Shown here one piece after another: positions 48,390 to 57,137 of a stretch of 64,000 nt of DNA (positions are counted from its first letter, which is position 1; each line of letters opens with the position of its first letter). Both the position numbers and the translations under genes were made by a program. Below the pieces are notes generated by a model, which did not search any database, had not been told where the DNA came from, and saw only the letters and a program-made list of their open reading frames with translations. Source of the stretch: VRUE01 sp963805455 (GTDB lineage: Bacteria; Actinomycetota; Thermoleophilia; Solirubrobacterales; 70-9); assembly GCA_963805455.1 (NCBI GenBank), contig CAWDUJ010000010.1:124001-188000 (forward strand), read 5' to 3'.

Positions 48390-51303
48390 GGAAATCTCGG
48401 GGATCGGAGTCACCACCAGGCTCGAAATCTCGGACCCTGAAACCGACATCAGCTTCGTCGAGCTCACGAGTTCGGCGCTCTGTCACGTCGCCGTTGACGA
48501 CCTCACCTTCGAATCGCTGCCGAGCACGATCCCTCCGGACTTCGGGCTCTCCGGTCCCAGCCTGGCGACGACGCTGACGCCTGGGGGATCGGCGAGCGTA
48601 CCCCTGGTCCTGCACCGCAACACGACCTCGGTCGGCTCGATCAGCTTCGGGGTCAGCGGCCTGCCACCGGGGGTGGAAGCGAGTGTCAGTCCGAATCCGA
48701 GCAGCGGCCCGGATGGAAGCGCGCTCTCGCTGAGTCTCTCCGCAAAGGCCAACGCGCCGCCGGTCTCCAACGGCATCGTCACAGTCCAGGGCGTCCCCAC
48801 GGCGGGGGCGGGCGAACTCGCACGGTCGGTGAAAATCCCGGTCTCGGTAGCGGGCAACTTCGACCTGCGCGCCCAGGGGCTCGAAGTGACGCAGGGGATC
48901 CAGCCCGAAGGAGGCCTGAAGCCGAGCGGCAGCAACGAATCGGGCGGCAGCTACAACTGGCTCACGCTGGTCGCGCACAAGCAGACAGCGGTGCGCTTCT
49001 TCGCCGACGCCCACGGCCAGATTGCGTCCGGCATCAAGGAAGTCGGGGCTCTCCTCTATGGGTTCAGGGACGGCCGCGAACTCCCCGGCAGCCCGCTGAG
49101 GCCCAACTATGGCCCGCCATCGACCAAGGGCGGCGGGCCGGGACTGACAAGCATCCAGGAGGACGACCCGGCCCCGGTGATGGAAGCCGAGCGGGCCAGC
49201 AACGAACACGCCTACACCTTCACCCTGCCGGTGTCCTGGACCTCAGGCAGGATCAGCCTTCGCGGGAGGGTGTTCCAGGAACCGGGATTCCCGTCACCGG
49301 GGCGCCGGCCGGAGTGCTCGACGGGCAACTGCAGCGCCAACAACGAATTCACGCTCAACGGCATCTCGTTTTTCAACACGAAGACGGTCGAGCTCGACAC
49401 GGTGGCGCTGAGCGAGAACGGCAAGCTGCCCGTCGCGTCCAGCGTCGCCCTCGAAGACGCCAAGCTCGTCGCTCCATTGGCGGACCCGGGCTGGAACCCG
49501 CGCAACCCGAACGACGGCTTCACCGTCCTGCCCTACCAGGGGATCATCGACATCAGCGACATCATCAACGACAAGAGCCGCAATCCAACCGACAAGGGCT
49601 CTGCCGCACATGGTCGGGTGAAGGACTGGGCCTCGGCGATGGGCAACCCCAACTTCTCGACGATGGGGATCGGGACGGGCGAATTCCGAGGGGTGACGGG
49701 TGGTGGGATCGAAAGCGCCTTCGGTATCTACGGGAACGTCTCGGCGATCGGCTTCGATCCGACCAACTCGGAAGAAAACCGGCCTCTGTCGGGAGTGGCG
49801 CATGAGCTATTCCACCAGTTCGGACTGGACCACGCGAGCAAGGAATGCGGGGGCGGCGGGACCCCGTGGCCGCTGAAGCCGGGCGAGACCCACGCCGGGG
49901 AGGCCGCCGCTCTGCGGGTGGCACCCGGTGACCCGGGCTCGACCGAAGGGTTCGGTCAGCTGCTCGGGATCGGGCTGAGGATGGACTCCTATCCCTATCG
50001 GATCGTCGCCGATGGGGTGAGCTGGGAACAGAACATGGACCTGATGTCCTACTGCGTGGCGGAAGCGGGTGGTTGGAAGAACGGCGACCCCGGCGTCTGG
50101 GTCTCGCCGATCAACTGGTACGCCGTCTACCGAACCTTCGCGGCGTCGGCGGGCGCTCAGGGGAGCCGAGCCCGAGGAGGGCGACCCGACGTCCGCGTCG
50201 ACCGGCGTCGACTGCGGGTGATCGGCTACGACGACGGTTCGGGCTTCACGTTCACCACGGTCGGGCCGCGGGTCGGGCCGCCGCTCAAGGCCGGAACCTC
50301 CGCCTTCACGCTCGTCGCCCGCGGTCGCCGCGGCCAGATCCTGCACAGGGCCCCGATGGCTGCGAACGAGATCCACGAGGACGAGATCGCCGAACAACTC
50401 GAACTCTCCGCGGAAGTCCCCAGCCATGGAGTCGAGAGTGTCGAAGTCCTCGACAACGGTGTCCCGGTCGGGAGGCGCAAGCGCCCCCGGCGTCGGCCGA
50501 AGGTGCGGGTCCTCGCGCCGCGCCAGGGCGCGGTCGTCGGGGGGAAGCGCAGAGTTACCTTGACCTGGAGGACCGCCGGTGCAAACGCCAGGAAATGCAC
50601 TGCGTCTGTCGACTTCTCGAGTGACGCGGGACGGACCTGGCAGTCCGTCTACATCGGGCCTGACCGCGGCAGGGCAAGGATTCCCGGCAGGTACCTTGCT
50701 GCAGCCCGCCGGGCTCGCGTCAGGGTGCGAGTCAACGACGGCTTCGACGAAGCGGCCGCGATCTCGGACGCATTCACGACTCTCGCAGCTCCTCCGCTCG
50801 TGACGATCGGCAGGACCCCCGAGGGGCTTCCCGGAGACGCCCGCCTGCAGCTGACGGGACAGGCATTTCAGGCCGGGCCGACGACGCTCCGGGGAAAGAG
50901 GCTGCGCTGGTTCGACGGTTCTGTCCCTCTCGGCAGCGGGTCGGAGATCCTGGCGGGGCCTCTCCCTCCGGGGAAGAACCACATACGCCTCGTCGCCCAC
51001 GGCGCGGGTGGATCGACTGCGACGGACGGCGCGATCGTCAGGGTGAAGCCGGTCCAGCTTCCATTCCTGCGATTGTCGATTCCGAAGAAGGTTGGCCGGC
51101 GAGCGAAGAGGATGGTGATCAGGGCACGCTCGGCCGTCCCAGCTCGGTTGACCGTCGACCGGGCCAAGTTCAAGATCGGGAAGAAGACTAAGAGGCTGGT
51201 CGTCTCGATCGGCCGACGGAGGCAGTCGTGGCTCCGAATGACCGTCACCGCCGACGGGGTTCATACGGCCTTCACAGAGCTTGTCAGGCGCGCACGGGCC
51301 TAA
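48346..51303 (+). CDS. Large secreted zinc metalloprotease (metzincin), frameshifted 5' end
   Basis: About 977 residues belong to this frame after the join near 48370; the local ATG at 48346 is probably not a natural start because the signal peptide lies in the other frame. An N-terminal NEW-like beta domain is followed by a catalytic domain with HELFHQFGLDH (HExxHxxGxxH, metzincin zinc site) and a downstream Met-turn candidate DLMSYCVAEA. The C-terminal half has Ig-like/fibronectin-like repeats (VRVLAPRQGAVVGGKRRVTLTWRT; TLAAPPLVTIGRTPEGLPGD). Probably a secreted protease or pseudoprotease. The family within metzincins is not recognised. Confidence 0.85.
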   Translation: MTLAAIPLAVAKDTEEISGIGVTTRLEISDPETDISFVELTSSALCHVAVDDLTFESLPSTIPPDFGLSGPSLATTLTPGGSASVPLVLHRNTTSVGSISFGVSGLPPGVEASVSPNPSSGPDGSALSLSLSAKANAPPVSNGIVTVQGVPTAGAGELARSVKIPVSVAGNFDLRAQGLEVTQGIQPEGGLKPSGSNESGGSYNWLTLVAHKQTAVRFFADAHGQIASGIKEVGALLYGFRDGRELPGSPLRPNYGPPSTKGGGPGLTSIQEDDPAPVMEAERASNEHAYTFTLPVSWTSGRISLRGRVFQEPGFPSPGRRPECSTGNCSANNEFTLNGISFFNTKTVELDTVALSENGKLPVASSVALEDAKLVAPLADPGWNPRNPNDGFTVLPYQGIIDISDIINDKSRNPTDKGSAAHGRVKDWASAMGNPNFSTMGIGTGEFRGVTGGGIESAFGIYGNVSAIGFDPTNSEENRPLSGVAHELFHQFGLDHASKECGGGGTPWPLKPGETHAGEAAALRVAPGDPGSTEGFGQLLGIGLRMDSYPYRIVADGVSWEQNMDLMSYCVAEAGGWKNGDPGVWVSPINWYAVYRTFAASAGAQGSRARGGRPDVRVDRRRLRVIGYDDGSGFTFTTVGPRVGPPLKAGTSAFTLVARGRRGQILHRAPMAANEIHEDEIAEQLELSAEVPSHGVESVEVLDNGVPVGRRKRPRRRPKVRVLAPRQGAVVGGKRRVTLTWRTAGANARKCTASVDFSSDAGRTWQSVYIGPDRGRARIPGRYLAAARRARVRVRVNDGFDEAAAISDAFTTLAAPPLVTIGRTPEGLPGDARLQLTGQAFQAGPTTLRGKRLRWFDGSVPLGSGSEILAGPLPPGKNHIRLVAHGAGGSTATDGAIVRVKPVQLPFLRLSIPKKVGRRAKRMVIRARSAVPARLTVDRAKFKIGKKTKRLVVSIGRRRQSWLRMTVTADGVHTAFTELVRRARA

Positions 51304-51335
51304 CGTCGAACTCCTCAGGTAGCCTCTCTCGCCAG

Positions 51336-51554
51336 ATGGGCAAAGAGGAGAAGATCGAGATGGAGGGCGAGATAACCGAGGCCCTCCCCAACACCATGTT
51401 CCGCGTCAAACTCGACAACGAGCACGAGGTGCTCGGTCACATCTCCGGCAAGATGCGCCGCCACTACATCCGGATCCTTCCCGGCGACCGGGTGAAGATC
51501 GAGCTCTCGCCCTACGACCTCGACCGCGGCCGCATCACCTACCGCTACAAATAA
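51336..51554 (+). CDS. infA: Translation initiation factor IF-1
   Basis: A 72-residue OB-fold factor: KEEKIEMEGEITEALPNTMFRVKLDNEHEVLGHISGKMRRHYIRILPGDRVKIELSPYDLDRGRITYRY. It occupies the ribosomal A site during initiation. The length and every motif are normal. It is isolated, not in the usual rpmJ-rpsM cluster, and may be the only copy or a second one. The Shine-Dalgarno is weak. It overlaps the convergent gene by 10 nt. Confidence 0.95.
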   Translation: MGKEEKIEMEGEITEALPNTMFRVKLDNEHEVLGHISGKMRRHYIRILPGDRVKIELSPYDLDRGRITYRYK

Positions 51555-52732
51555 CTCGCGCCCGCCGCGGGGTCGGGCTCGGCGAGCTCGGCGATCAGAG
51601 CCGACCAGGCGAAGTCGACCGCGCCGAGGCCGGTGCCGTCGCGGGGGTCGTAGTACTCGCGCAGGCCTTCGCGCTCGACTGCGCCGAACAGCCCCTGCGC
51701 CAGCCGCTCCGCCTCCTGCTCGTACCCGAGCCGTCGCATCCCGATCCAGACCATCCAGGCCGAGTTGACCCAGGTCGGCCCGCGCCAGTAGCGGCGCACC
51801 GGCCCGCGGCCCCCTCCGGGCTCGTAGCTGGGCTCGCTCACCGCGACCGAGGGCGGCGCGACCGGGGTCGCGAACTCGCGGGCGGAGAGCAGGTGCTCCT
51901 CGACCAGGCGCCGGCCGATCTCGTCGGGTAGGTCGGGGAGGGCAAGAGGTGCCAGCGACGCCCAGGTGACCGCCGTCGGCCGGCCGCCCCCCGGCTGGGC
52001 CTCGTCGACGAACAGGCCCCGGTCTTCGTCCCAGAGCCTGGCGATCAGCGCCGGCGTCGCCGAGGGCCGGCCGAGCGCATGCAGCGAGAGCGACCAGAGG
52101 GTGTTGACGAGGACCTCGCACAGGAGCGGGTCGCCGGCGTCGCGGATCCGCGAGGCGTCGAAGCCGAGGCGGCGGTTGTGGTGGACGAGGAAGGGAAACC
52201 CGATCCGCCCGACGGACCGCCGGCCCCAGACCTCTTCGAACTTCGGCGACGCATCGAGGCCGGACTCGTCCGGCTGGATTATCCAGATCAGCCCGTCGCC
52301 GTCGAGGTCGCGGTTGCGGGCCAGCCACTCGACCTGGGCGCCGATCCGCGGCTCCACCGCCGGGTCGCCGACGGCGATTCGCCATGCCCAGGCCAGCAGC
52401 GGCGGCTGGATCGTCTCGGTTTGAAACGAGCTGCGGGAGGTGACGTTGTAGAACGGCAGGCGCCCGAGGGAGACCGGTCGGTCCCAGAAGATCGTGTGGC
52501 CGATGAAGCCATCGTCGCGCTGCGCGGCGAGCAGGCTCTCGAGCTCGGTCCGGGCGCGGCCGGGGTCGAAGCGGCGCCAGACGATCGCCGCGAAGCAGGA
52601 GTCCCAATACCACTGCCACGGGTACCGGGTCGGGCTGGGCCGGGTGTAGGCGAAATGCGTCTTACCGCGATCGCCCTCGAGCCAGTTGCCGCGCAGGACC
52701 CGCTCGGCGATCTCGAGGACGGGAGCCGGCAT
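51545..52732 (-). CDS. GH63-type glycoside hydrolase (mannosyl/glucosylglycerate hydrolase-like)
   Basis: A 395-residue (alpha/alpha)6-barrel enzyme, likely intracellular (no signal). WYWDSCFAAIVWRRFDP, NVTSRSSFQTETIQPPLLAWA and the C-terminal RYWRGPTWVNSAWMVWIGMRRLGY match the mannosylglycerate hydrolase group known from Thermus and Rubrobacter. These release glycerate from compatible solutes. Trehalase-like or glucosylglycerate activity is equally possible. It starts directly after the amidase stop on the same strand. Confidence 0.82.
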   Translation of the reverse strand: MPAPVLEIAERVLRGNWLEGDRGKTHFAYTRPSPTRYPWQWYWDSCFAAIVWRRFDPGRARTELESLLAAQRDDGFIGHTIFWDRPVSLGRLPFYNVTSRSSFQTETIQPPLLAWAWRIAVGDPAVEPRIGAQVEWLARNRDLDGDGLIWIIQPDESGLDASPKFEEVWGRRSVGRIGFPFLVHHNRRLGFDASRIRDAGDPLLCEVLVNTLWSLSLHALGRPSATPALIARLWDEDRGLFVDEAQPGGGRPTAVTWASLAPLALPDLPDEIGRRLVEEHLLSAREFATPVAPPSVAVSEPSYEPGGGRGPVRRYWRGPTWVNSAWMVWIGMRRLGYEQEAERLAQGLFGAVEREGLREYYDPRDGTGLGAVDFAWSALIAELAEPDPAAGASYL

Positions 52733-54097
52733 CTAGGTGGAGCCGACCGCGAGCGCCGGCCGTGCCTCGACCCACTGGCGCCCGTTGGCGCGCTCGAGGG
52801 CCTCGGCGGCGTCGAGCAGGAGCTCGTCACGGCCCCAGGCCGCCTCGAGCTGGAGGCCGATCGGCAGCCCGTCGGAGCTGAACCCGGCCGGAGCGTTGAT
52901 CGCCGGGGTCCCGGTCAGGTTGGCGAGGGCACCGCCGCGGACGTTGGCCTGGTCTGCGGTCTCCGGGCCCGACGGAAGCTCGACGACCGGCGAGGCGAGC
53001 GGAGGCGCGGGCGCCGGGACGGTCGGCCAGGCGAGGACGTCGACCTCCTCGAACAGCGCCGCGAGACGGCGCCGCATCAGCGTCCTGACCCGATGGGCCT
53101 GGGAGACGGCGATGGACGGGATCAGCATCCGGTACTTGGCGACGTTGCGGTTGATCAGGCTGACCTCGGGGCTCATCCGGTTGAGCTGGGCGGGGGTGAC
53201 GCCCCCGAGCCCGTCGGAGTTGGCGATCAGGACCGCCGCGATCGTCGCCTCCGCCAGGTCCGGCAGGGCGACCTCCTTCACCGTTCCCCCGGTCTCCTCG
53301 CGGAGGATCTCGATCGCCGTCTCGCAGGCCTCCCCGACCTCAGGGTCGACGTCCTCGGAGGGGACGTCTCGGATCACCCCGATCCGCAGGCCGGAGGCGT
53401 CGCCCTGCGCAAGGTCCTCGCGAAACAGGGCCGAGGCCAGCAGGCGGCAGTCGGCAGCGTCGACGCAGAGCGGGCCGGAGACGATCGTAGTCGTCGTCGG
53501 GGCGGCGTGATGGCCGTCCATCGCCGAGCGGTTGAAGGTCGGCTTCAGCCCGGTCAGGCCGCAGTAGGCGGCGGGATAGCGGACCGAGCCGAGGCCGTCG
53601 GCGCCGACCGCACCGGCGACGAGCCGACCGGCGACCGAGGCGGCGGGCCCACTCGAGGACCCGCCCGGGCAGCGCTCGGTGTTCCAGGGGTTGTGGGCCG
53701 GGCCGTAGACGGAGATCGCCCCGGTGCTGCCGGCGCCGAGCTCTTCCATGTTTCCCACCCCGACGATCACCGCGCCGGCATCGCGCAGGGCGCGGTAGGG
53801 GCCGGACTCGCCCGGTGCCGTCGGCTTCAGCAGTTCGGCGCTGCCGAAGCGCTGGGCGCGCCAGGGCAGGGGCCACTCGTCCTTGATCACGACGGGAACG
53901 CCTCGCAGGGCGCCCTCCGGCGCCGCCGAGCCGAGCATCTCCCGTGAGTGCTCGGGGAAGGTCTCGATAACCGCGTTCAGCTCCGGGTTTCGCTCCTCGA
54001 TCCGCTCCAGGGCTTGATCGAGGAGCTCGGAGGGGTCGGCGTCTCCCGCCGCGATCGCGGCCGCCTGACCCCGCAATGAGAGGTCGATCGGCCTCAA
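52733..54097 (-). CDS. Amidase (amidase-signature family)
   Basis: A 454-residue hydrolase. The catalytic Lys is in GVPVVIKDEWPLPW. The cis-Ser is in CPGGSSSGPAASVAG and the nucleophile Ser in GADGLGSVRYPAAYCGLTG, so the Ser-cisSer-Lys triad is intact. The C-terminal end GTPAINAPAGFSSDGLPIGLQLEA is typical. TTG 54097 was chosen for the GAGGAG 6 nt upstream and the TTGA overlap with the small gene before it. GatA-type, 6-aminohexanoate-type and other amidases share this signature; the substrate is unknown. Confidence 0.92.
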   Translation of the reverse strand: MRPIDLSLRGQAAAIAAGDADPSELLDQALERIEERNPELNAVIETFPEHSREMLGSAAPEGALRGVPVVIKDEWPLPWRAQRFGSAELLKPTAPGESGPYRALRDAGAVIVGVGNMEELGAGSTGAISVYGPAHNPWNTERCPGGSSSGPAASVAGRLVAGAVGADGLGSVRYPAAYCGLTGLKPTFNRSAMDGHHAAPTTTTIVSGPLCVDAADCRLLASALFREDLAQGDASGLRIGVIRDVPSEDVDPEVGEACETAIEILREETGGTVKEVALPDLAEATIAAVLIANSDGLGGVTPAQLNRMSPEVSLINRNVAKYRMLIPSIAVSQAHRVRTLMRRRLAALFEEVDVLAWPTVPAPAPPLASPVVELPSGPETADQANVRGGALANLTGTPAINAPAGFSSDGLPIGLQLEAAWGRDELLLDAAEALERANGRQWVEARPALAVGST

Positions 54098-54309
54098 CCC
54101 GACTCCTCTGGAGGCGGCGCCTGGGAGAGGTCGGGGTCGCTCTCGGCGAGCGTCGTGCCCGCGTCGAACTCGATCAGCCGGAGGATCGCCGGGCCGAAGA
54201 CGCGGTGGACCCCCGCCATCACCGCGAGGTCGGTCTCGTCGGCCTCGATCCCGAGCGCGGCGGTGCCGGAAGCGACAAATTCCTCTCCGTGGTCGGGGGC
54301 GTCGTCCAT
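54094..54309 (-). CDS. Small acidic protein coupled to amidase
   Basis: A 71-residue protein: MDDAPDHGEEFVASGTAALG, DETDLAVMAGVHRVFGPAILRLIEFD, ending DPDLSQAPPPEESG. It is acidic, mainly helical, and overlaps the amidase start by 4 nt. Translational coupling to an amidase is reminiscent of GatC-like or AtzG-like small partners, but no clear match to either was recognised. An accessory subunit is the best guess. It could also be unrelated. Confidence 0.6.
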   Translation of the reverse strand: MDDAPDHGEEFVASGTAALGIEADETDLAVMAGVHRVFGPAILRLIEFDAGTTLAESDPDLSQAPPPEESG

Positions 54310-54455
54310 GCTCGGCTGGCAACCCTAAACGACCGCCTGCCCGGGCCATGGCTGGCCGGGATTGTGCAAATCGCCCGATGAGCGGGCATTTGACCGGGTG
54401 TCCAGGCAGAATCGGGGCCGCAACCCTGCCTCCGGGGCGGGGTTCCAGGTGAGCC

Positions 54456-55220
54456 TTGCTGACCGCAACCGACAGTCGAACGCAGCGGAGACGGGCGGCC
54501 GCCGCCCTCTGCCTCGCCTGCGCCCTCGCGGCGCTGGTCGCCTTTGTGCGCGCCGCGCCGGCCGACTCCGCGCCCGCCCGGGTGATCATCCTCGGCCAGA
54601 CCGACACCGCCCCGCCTCCCTCGTGCCCGGGGCGGACGGTGGGCAAAGTCGAGGTCGTCCCCTGCCGGGTCGAGGGCCACGTCAGCGGCTTCCAGGTCAT
54701 GGCCGGCGGCGTCCCTGACCCGTACGTGGTCCCATTCGACGGCAAGATCGTCGCCTGGTCGCTCGCCCTCTCCCGGCCCTCGCGCGAAGACTCGGCGAAA
54801 ACCACCGATGAGGTCGGGTTCTTCAACGGCTTCCTCGGCACTCCGTCGAAGGCCCGGGTCGGGGTCCTGCGCCGACTCGAAGACTCGAAGCCGCCGCGGT
54901 ACAAGCTGGTCCGCCAGAGCCCCCTGGTCACACTCAACCCCTACTTCGGCAGCACCCCCGTCTTCGCCCTCGAGCACCCGCTGACGGTGCTCCGCGACCA
55001 GGTCGTCGCGCTGACCGTTCCGACCTGGGCGCCGATGTTCGCCTTCAACGTCGCCGAATCCAACACCTGGCGCGGCAGCCGCGCCCCCGGCCACTGCGTC
55101 TCCAAAGAAGACATCCAGGGCGGCCACCCGCAGCAGGTGGTCGGCAAGGTGAAGACCTACGGCTGCTACTACTCCGCCGCCCGGCTGCTCTACACGGCGA
55201 CGATCGTCAAAGAACCCTGA
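54456..55220 (+). CDS. Hypothetical secreted protein
   Basis: A 254-residue protein with a signal or anchor (RRRAAAALCLACALAALVAFVRAAPADSA). The body has two conserved-looking Cys pairs (PSCPGRTVGKVEVVPCRVEG; GHCVSKEDIQ with YGCYYSAARLL) that may form disulfides, and beta-rich segments (GKIVAWSLALSRP). The start is uncertain (TTG 54456 used). A stem-loop (AACCCTGCC/GGCGGGGTT) lies about 10 nt upstream. No family is recognised. Confidence 0.7.
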   Translation: MLTATDSRTQRRRAAAALCLACALAALVAFVRAAPADSAPARVIILGQTDTAPPPSCPGRTVGKVEVVPCRVEGHVSGFQVMAGGVPDPYVVPFDGKIVAWSLALSRPSREDSAKTTDEVGFFNGFLGTPSKARVGVLRRLEDSKPPRYKLVRQSPLVTLNPYFGSTPVFALEHPLTVLRDQVVALTVPTWAPMFAFNVAESNTWRGSRAPGHCVSKEDIQGGHPQQVVGKVKTYGCYYSAARLLYTATIVKEP

Positions 55221-55233
55221 GCCCGTTGCTCAG
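55217..55233. terminator. Short hairpin between convergent genes
   Basis: CTGAGC (55217-55222) and GCTCAG (55228-55233) form a perfect 6-bp stem around a 5-nt loop in the 9-bp gap between two converging genes, including both stop regions. No U-run follows, so it is only a weak candidate bidirectional terminator. Confidence 0.35.
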
Positions 55234-55493
55234 AGCGCTGCTTGGCGAAGCCCGCAGTGGGGGCAGTCGCTGACGTCGACGCCGATCAGCTGATCGCAGC
55301 GGCGGCAGGCGCGGAGGTTCTCCGGCGAGCGCGGCAGCGACGACGCCGACGGGGCCAGCGGCAGGACCGCAGCGACCGGAACCATCTCCTCTTCGGTCTC
55401 GCGGTCGGCGTAGACCGAGCCCGCCTCGGCATGGGCGAGCGCCTCACGGCCGGAGCCCGGCGCCCGCATCCGATAGAGCTGTTTCAGGTTCAT
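55230..55493 (-). CDS. Small zinc-ribbon protein
   Basis: An 87-residue protein with an unstructured N-terminus and a C-terminal zinc ribbon: CRRCDQLIGVDVSDCPHCG (CxxC-x10-CxxC). ATG 55493 was chosen over 55511. Such ribbons bind one zinc and mediate protein or nucleic acid contacts. The function is unknown. It is transcribed alone toward the convergent secreted protein. Confidence 0.7.
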   Translation of the reverse strand: MNLKQLYRMRAPGSGREALAHAEAGSVYADRETEEEMVPVAAVLPLAPSASSLPRSPENLRACRRCDQLIGVDVSDCPHCGLRQAAL

Positions 55494-55554
55494 CCGCGGG
55501 CACAATAACAATGGGTCCCGCGACGTCCGCGAGTCCCTGCCCGGAGGACCAATC

Positions 55555-55680
55555 AGCGAGCATCGAAATCTGATTCTGTGCGAGCGGCGTTGATGAGGCG
55601 GTTGCCGCCGCCCCCGGACGCGAAGCGGAGGAGGCGGCGGAATATGAGATGAGCGCGAGCGAACGAGAGCAGAGCAGCCG
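55555..55680 (+). repeat. Cluster of dispersed-repeat fragments
   Basis: This intergenic stretch holds several partial copies in tandem: 55555-55588 resembles the guaA leader (shared TCGAAATCTGA and GAGCG ends), 55605-55640 has GCCGCC...GAAGCGGAGGAGGCGGCGG, and 55650-55677 has GATGAGCGCGAGCGAACGAGAG. No coding potential fits neighbouring genes. Confidence 0.5.
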
Positions 55681-55702
55681 GCGGGTATGGATCGGCCGCC
55701 CC

Positions 55703-55761
55703 CGGACGAATCCGGCTTCGCCGGATCACCGGTCGCTTCGCTCCCTGGGAGCAGGCGGCGG
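55703..55761. repeat. 59-bp dispersed repeat, copy 2
   Basis: An exact reverse-complement match to 2969-3027. It contains the hairpins ATCCGGC/GCCGGAT and GCTCCC/GGGAGC. It ends 3 nt before the ATG of the glycosyltransferase gene and so must form much of its 5' leader. Confidence 0.9.
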
Positions 55762-55764
55762 TTT

Positions 55765-57111
55765 ATGCGGGTACTGATCTTCCATGGCTACATGCTGCGG
55801 GGCACCGGCAGCAACATCTACACCGCGAACCTGGCCGCGGCGCTGGCGCGGCTCGGCCACGAGGTCCACCTCGTCTGCCAGGAGCGCGAGGTGAAGGTCG
55901 AGGGGGTCGAGATCCACAACCCCGACATCCACGGCCTGCTCCCCGTCTATCTCAAAGACCCCTACGAGGGATTCGAGGTCAAGGCCTTCCCGGAGGTGAC
56001 CGAGGCCGAGCTCGACCGCTACATCACCGCCAACGTCGACGCGGTGCGCGAGGTCGTCACCGGCCGCGGCGGGGTCGACGTCGCCCTCGCCGGCCACCTG
56101 GTGATGGGGCCGTGCATCCTCGCCCGCGCCCGGATCGGCGACTTCGCGGCCAAGATCCACGGCTCGGCGCTCGAGTACACGGTCAAACCCAACCCCCGCT
56201 TCCTGCCCTACGCAGAGGAGGGGATGCTCGCCGCCTCCTGCGTCCTCACCGGCTCCCACCACACCGCCGAGTCGCTCTGGGAGGCGCTGCCGATCGTGCC
56301 CGGCCTAAGGGAGAAGACGAAGCTCGGGCCTCCCGGCGTCGACACCGGGGAATTTCGGCCGCGTCGGGGCGGGGGGCCGCGGCAGCAGATGGTCGCCTTC
56401 GTCGGCAAGCTGATCGTCTCCAAGGGAATCGACCTCCTGCTCGCCGCCTGGCCCCTCGTCCTCGCCGAGCACCCCGGAGCGCGGCTCCGGGTCGCCGGGT
56501 TCGGCGCCTACGAGGGTGGGGTCGACCTGCTGCTCGCCGCCCTCGACGCCGGCGACATCGACGCTGCCCGCGAGGTTGCGCGACTCGGCCGCGGCCTCGA
56601 GGGGGAGGAGCCGGAGCCGCTGCCGATCCTCAGCGCCTTCCTCGAGGCGCCGCCGCCGGGCTACGCCGACGCCGCCCGCGGGATGGCCGGCTCGGTCGAG
56701 CTGGTCGGGCGGCTCGAGCACGACGAGGTCGCCGAGCTGCTGCCGGACGCCGAGGCGCTGGTGATGCCGAGCACCTTCCCGGAGGCGTTCGGGATGGTCG
56801 CCGCGGAGGCCGCGGCCTGCGGGGCGCTGCCGGTCTCGGCGGGCCACTCGGGAATGCTCGAGGTCTCCCAGAGGCTTGCCGAGGCGCTCCCGCCCGAGGC
56901 CGCGAGGCTGACCTCCTTCCCGGTCGAAGAGGGTGCGGTGGAGATGATCGCCGAGCGGCTGAACGCCTGGCTCTCGCTGCCGGAGGAGAGGCGAGGCGAG
57001 GCCCGCGAGGCCCTTGTCTCCACCGCCCACCGGCTCTGGAGCTGGGAGGGGGTGGCCCGCGGGGTCATCGCCGCCTCACGGGGGGAGCTTGACCGTCTGC
57101 CGGATGCATAG
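55765..57111 (+). CDS. Glycosyltransferase, GT4 family
   Basis: A 448-residue GT-B enzyme. The N-terminal domain has MRVLIFHGYMLRGTGSNIYT and ALARLGHEVHLVCQE, then AKIHGSALEYTVKPN. The donor domain has MVAFVGKLIVSKGIDLLLAAWP and the E-x7-E-like MPSTFPEAFGMVAAEAAACG. An insertion of ~60 residues between them (DLLLAALDAGDIDAAREVARLGRGLEGEEPEPLPILSAF) is unusual for GT4. ATG 55765 directly follows the 59-bp repeat. Acceptor and sugar are unknown. Not homologous in detail to the glycosyltransferase at 17828. Confidence 0.88.
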   Translation: MRVLIFHGYMLRGTGSNIYTANLAAALARLGHEVHLVCQEREVKVEGVEIHNPDIHGLLPVYLKDPYEGFEVKAFPEVTEAELDRYITANVDAVREVVTGRGGVDVALAGHLVMGPCILARARIGDFAAKIHGSALEYTVKPNPRFLPYAEEGMLAASCVLTGSHHTAESLWEALPIVPGLREKTKLGPPGVDTGEFRPRRGGGPRQQMVAFVGKLIVSKGIDLLLAAWPLVLAEHPGARLRVAGFGAYEGGVDLLLAALDAGDIDAAREVARLGRGLEGEEPEPLPILSAFLEAPPPGYADAARGMAGSVELVGRLEHDEVAELLPDAEALVMPSTFPEAFGMVAAEAAACGALPVSAGHSGMLEVSQRLAEALPPEAARLTSFPVEEGAVEMIAERLNAWLSLPEERRGEAREALVSTAHRLWSWEGVARGVIAASRGELDRLPDA

Positions 57112-57137
57112 AATGCGCCGCGCGTTTCCTGATTCCA

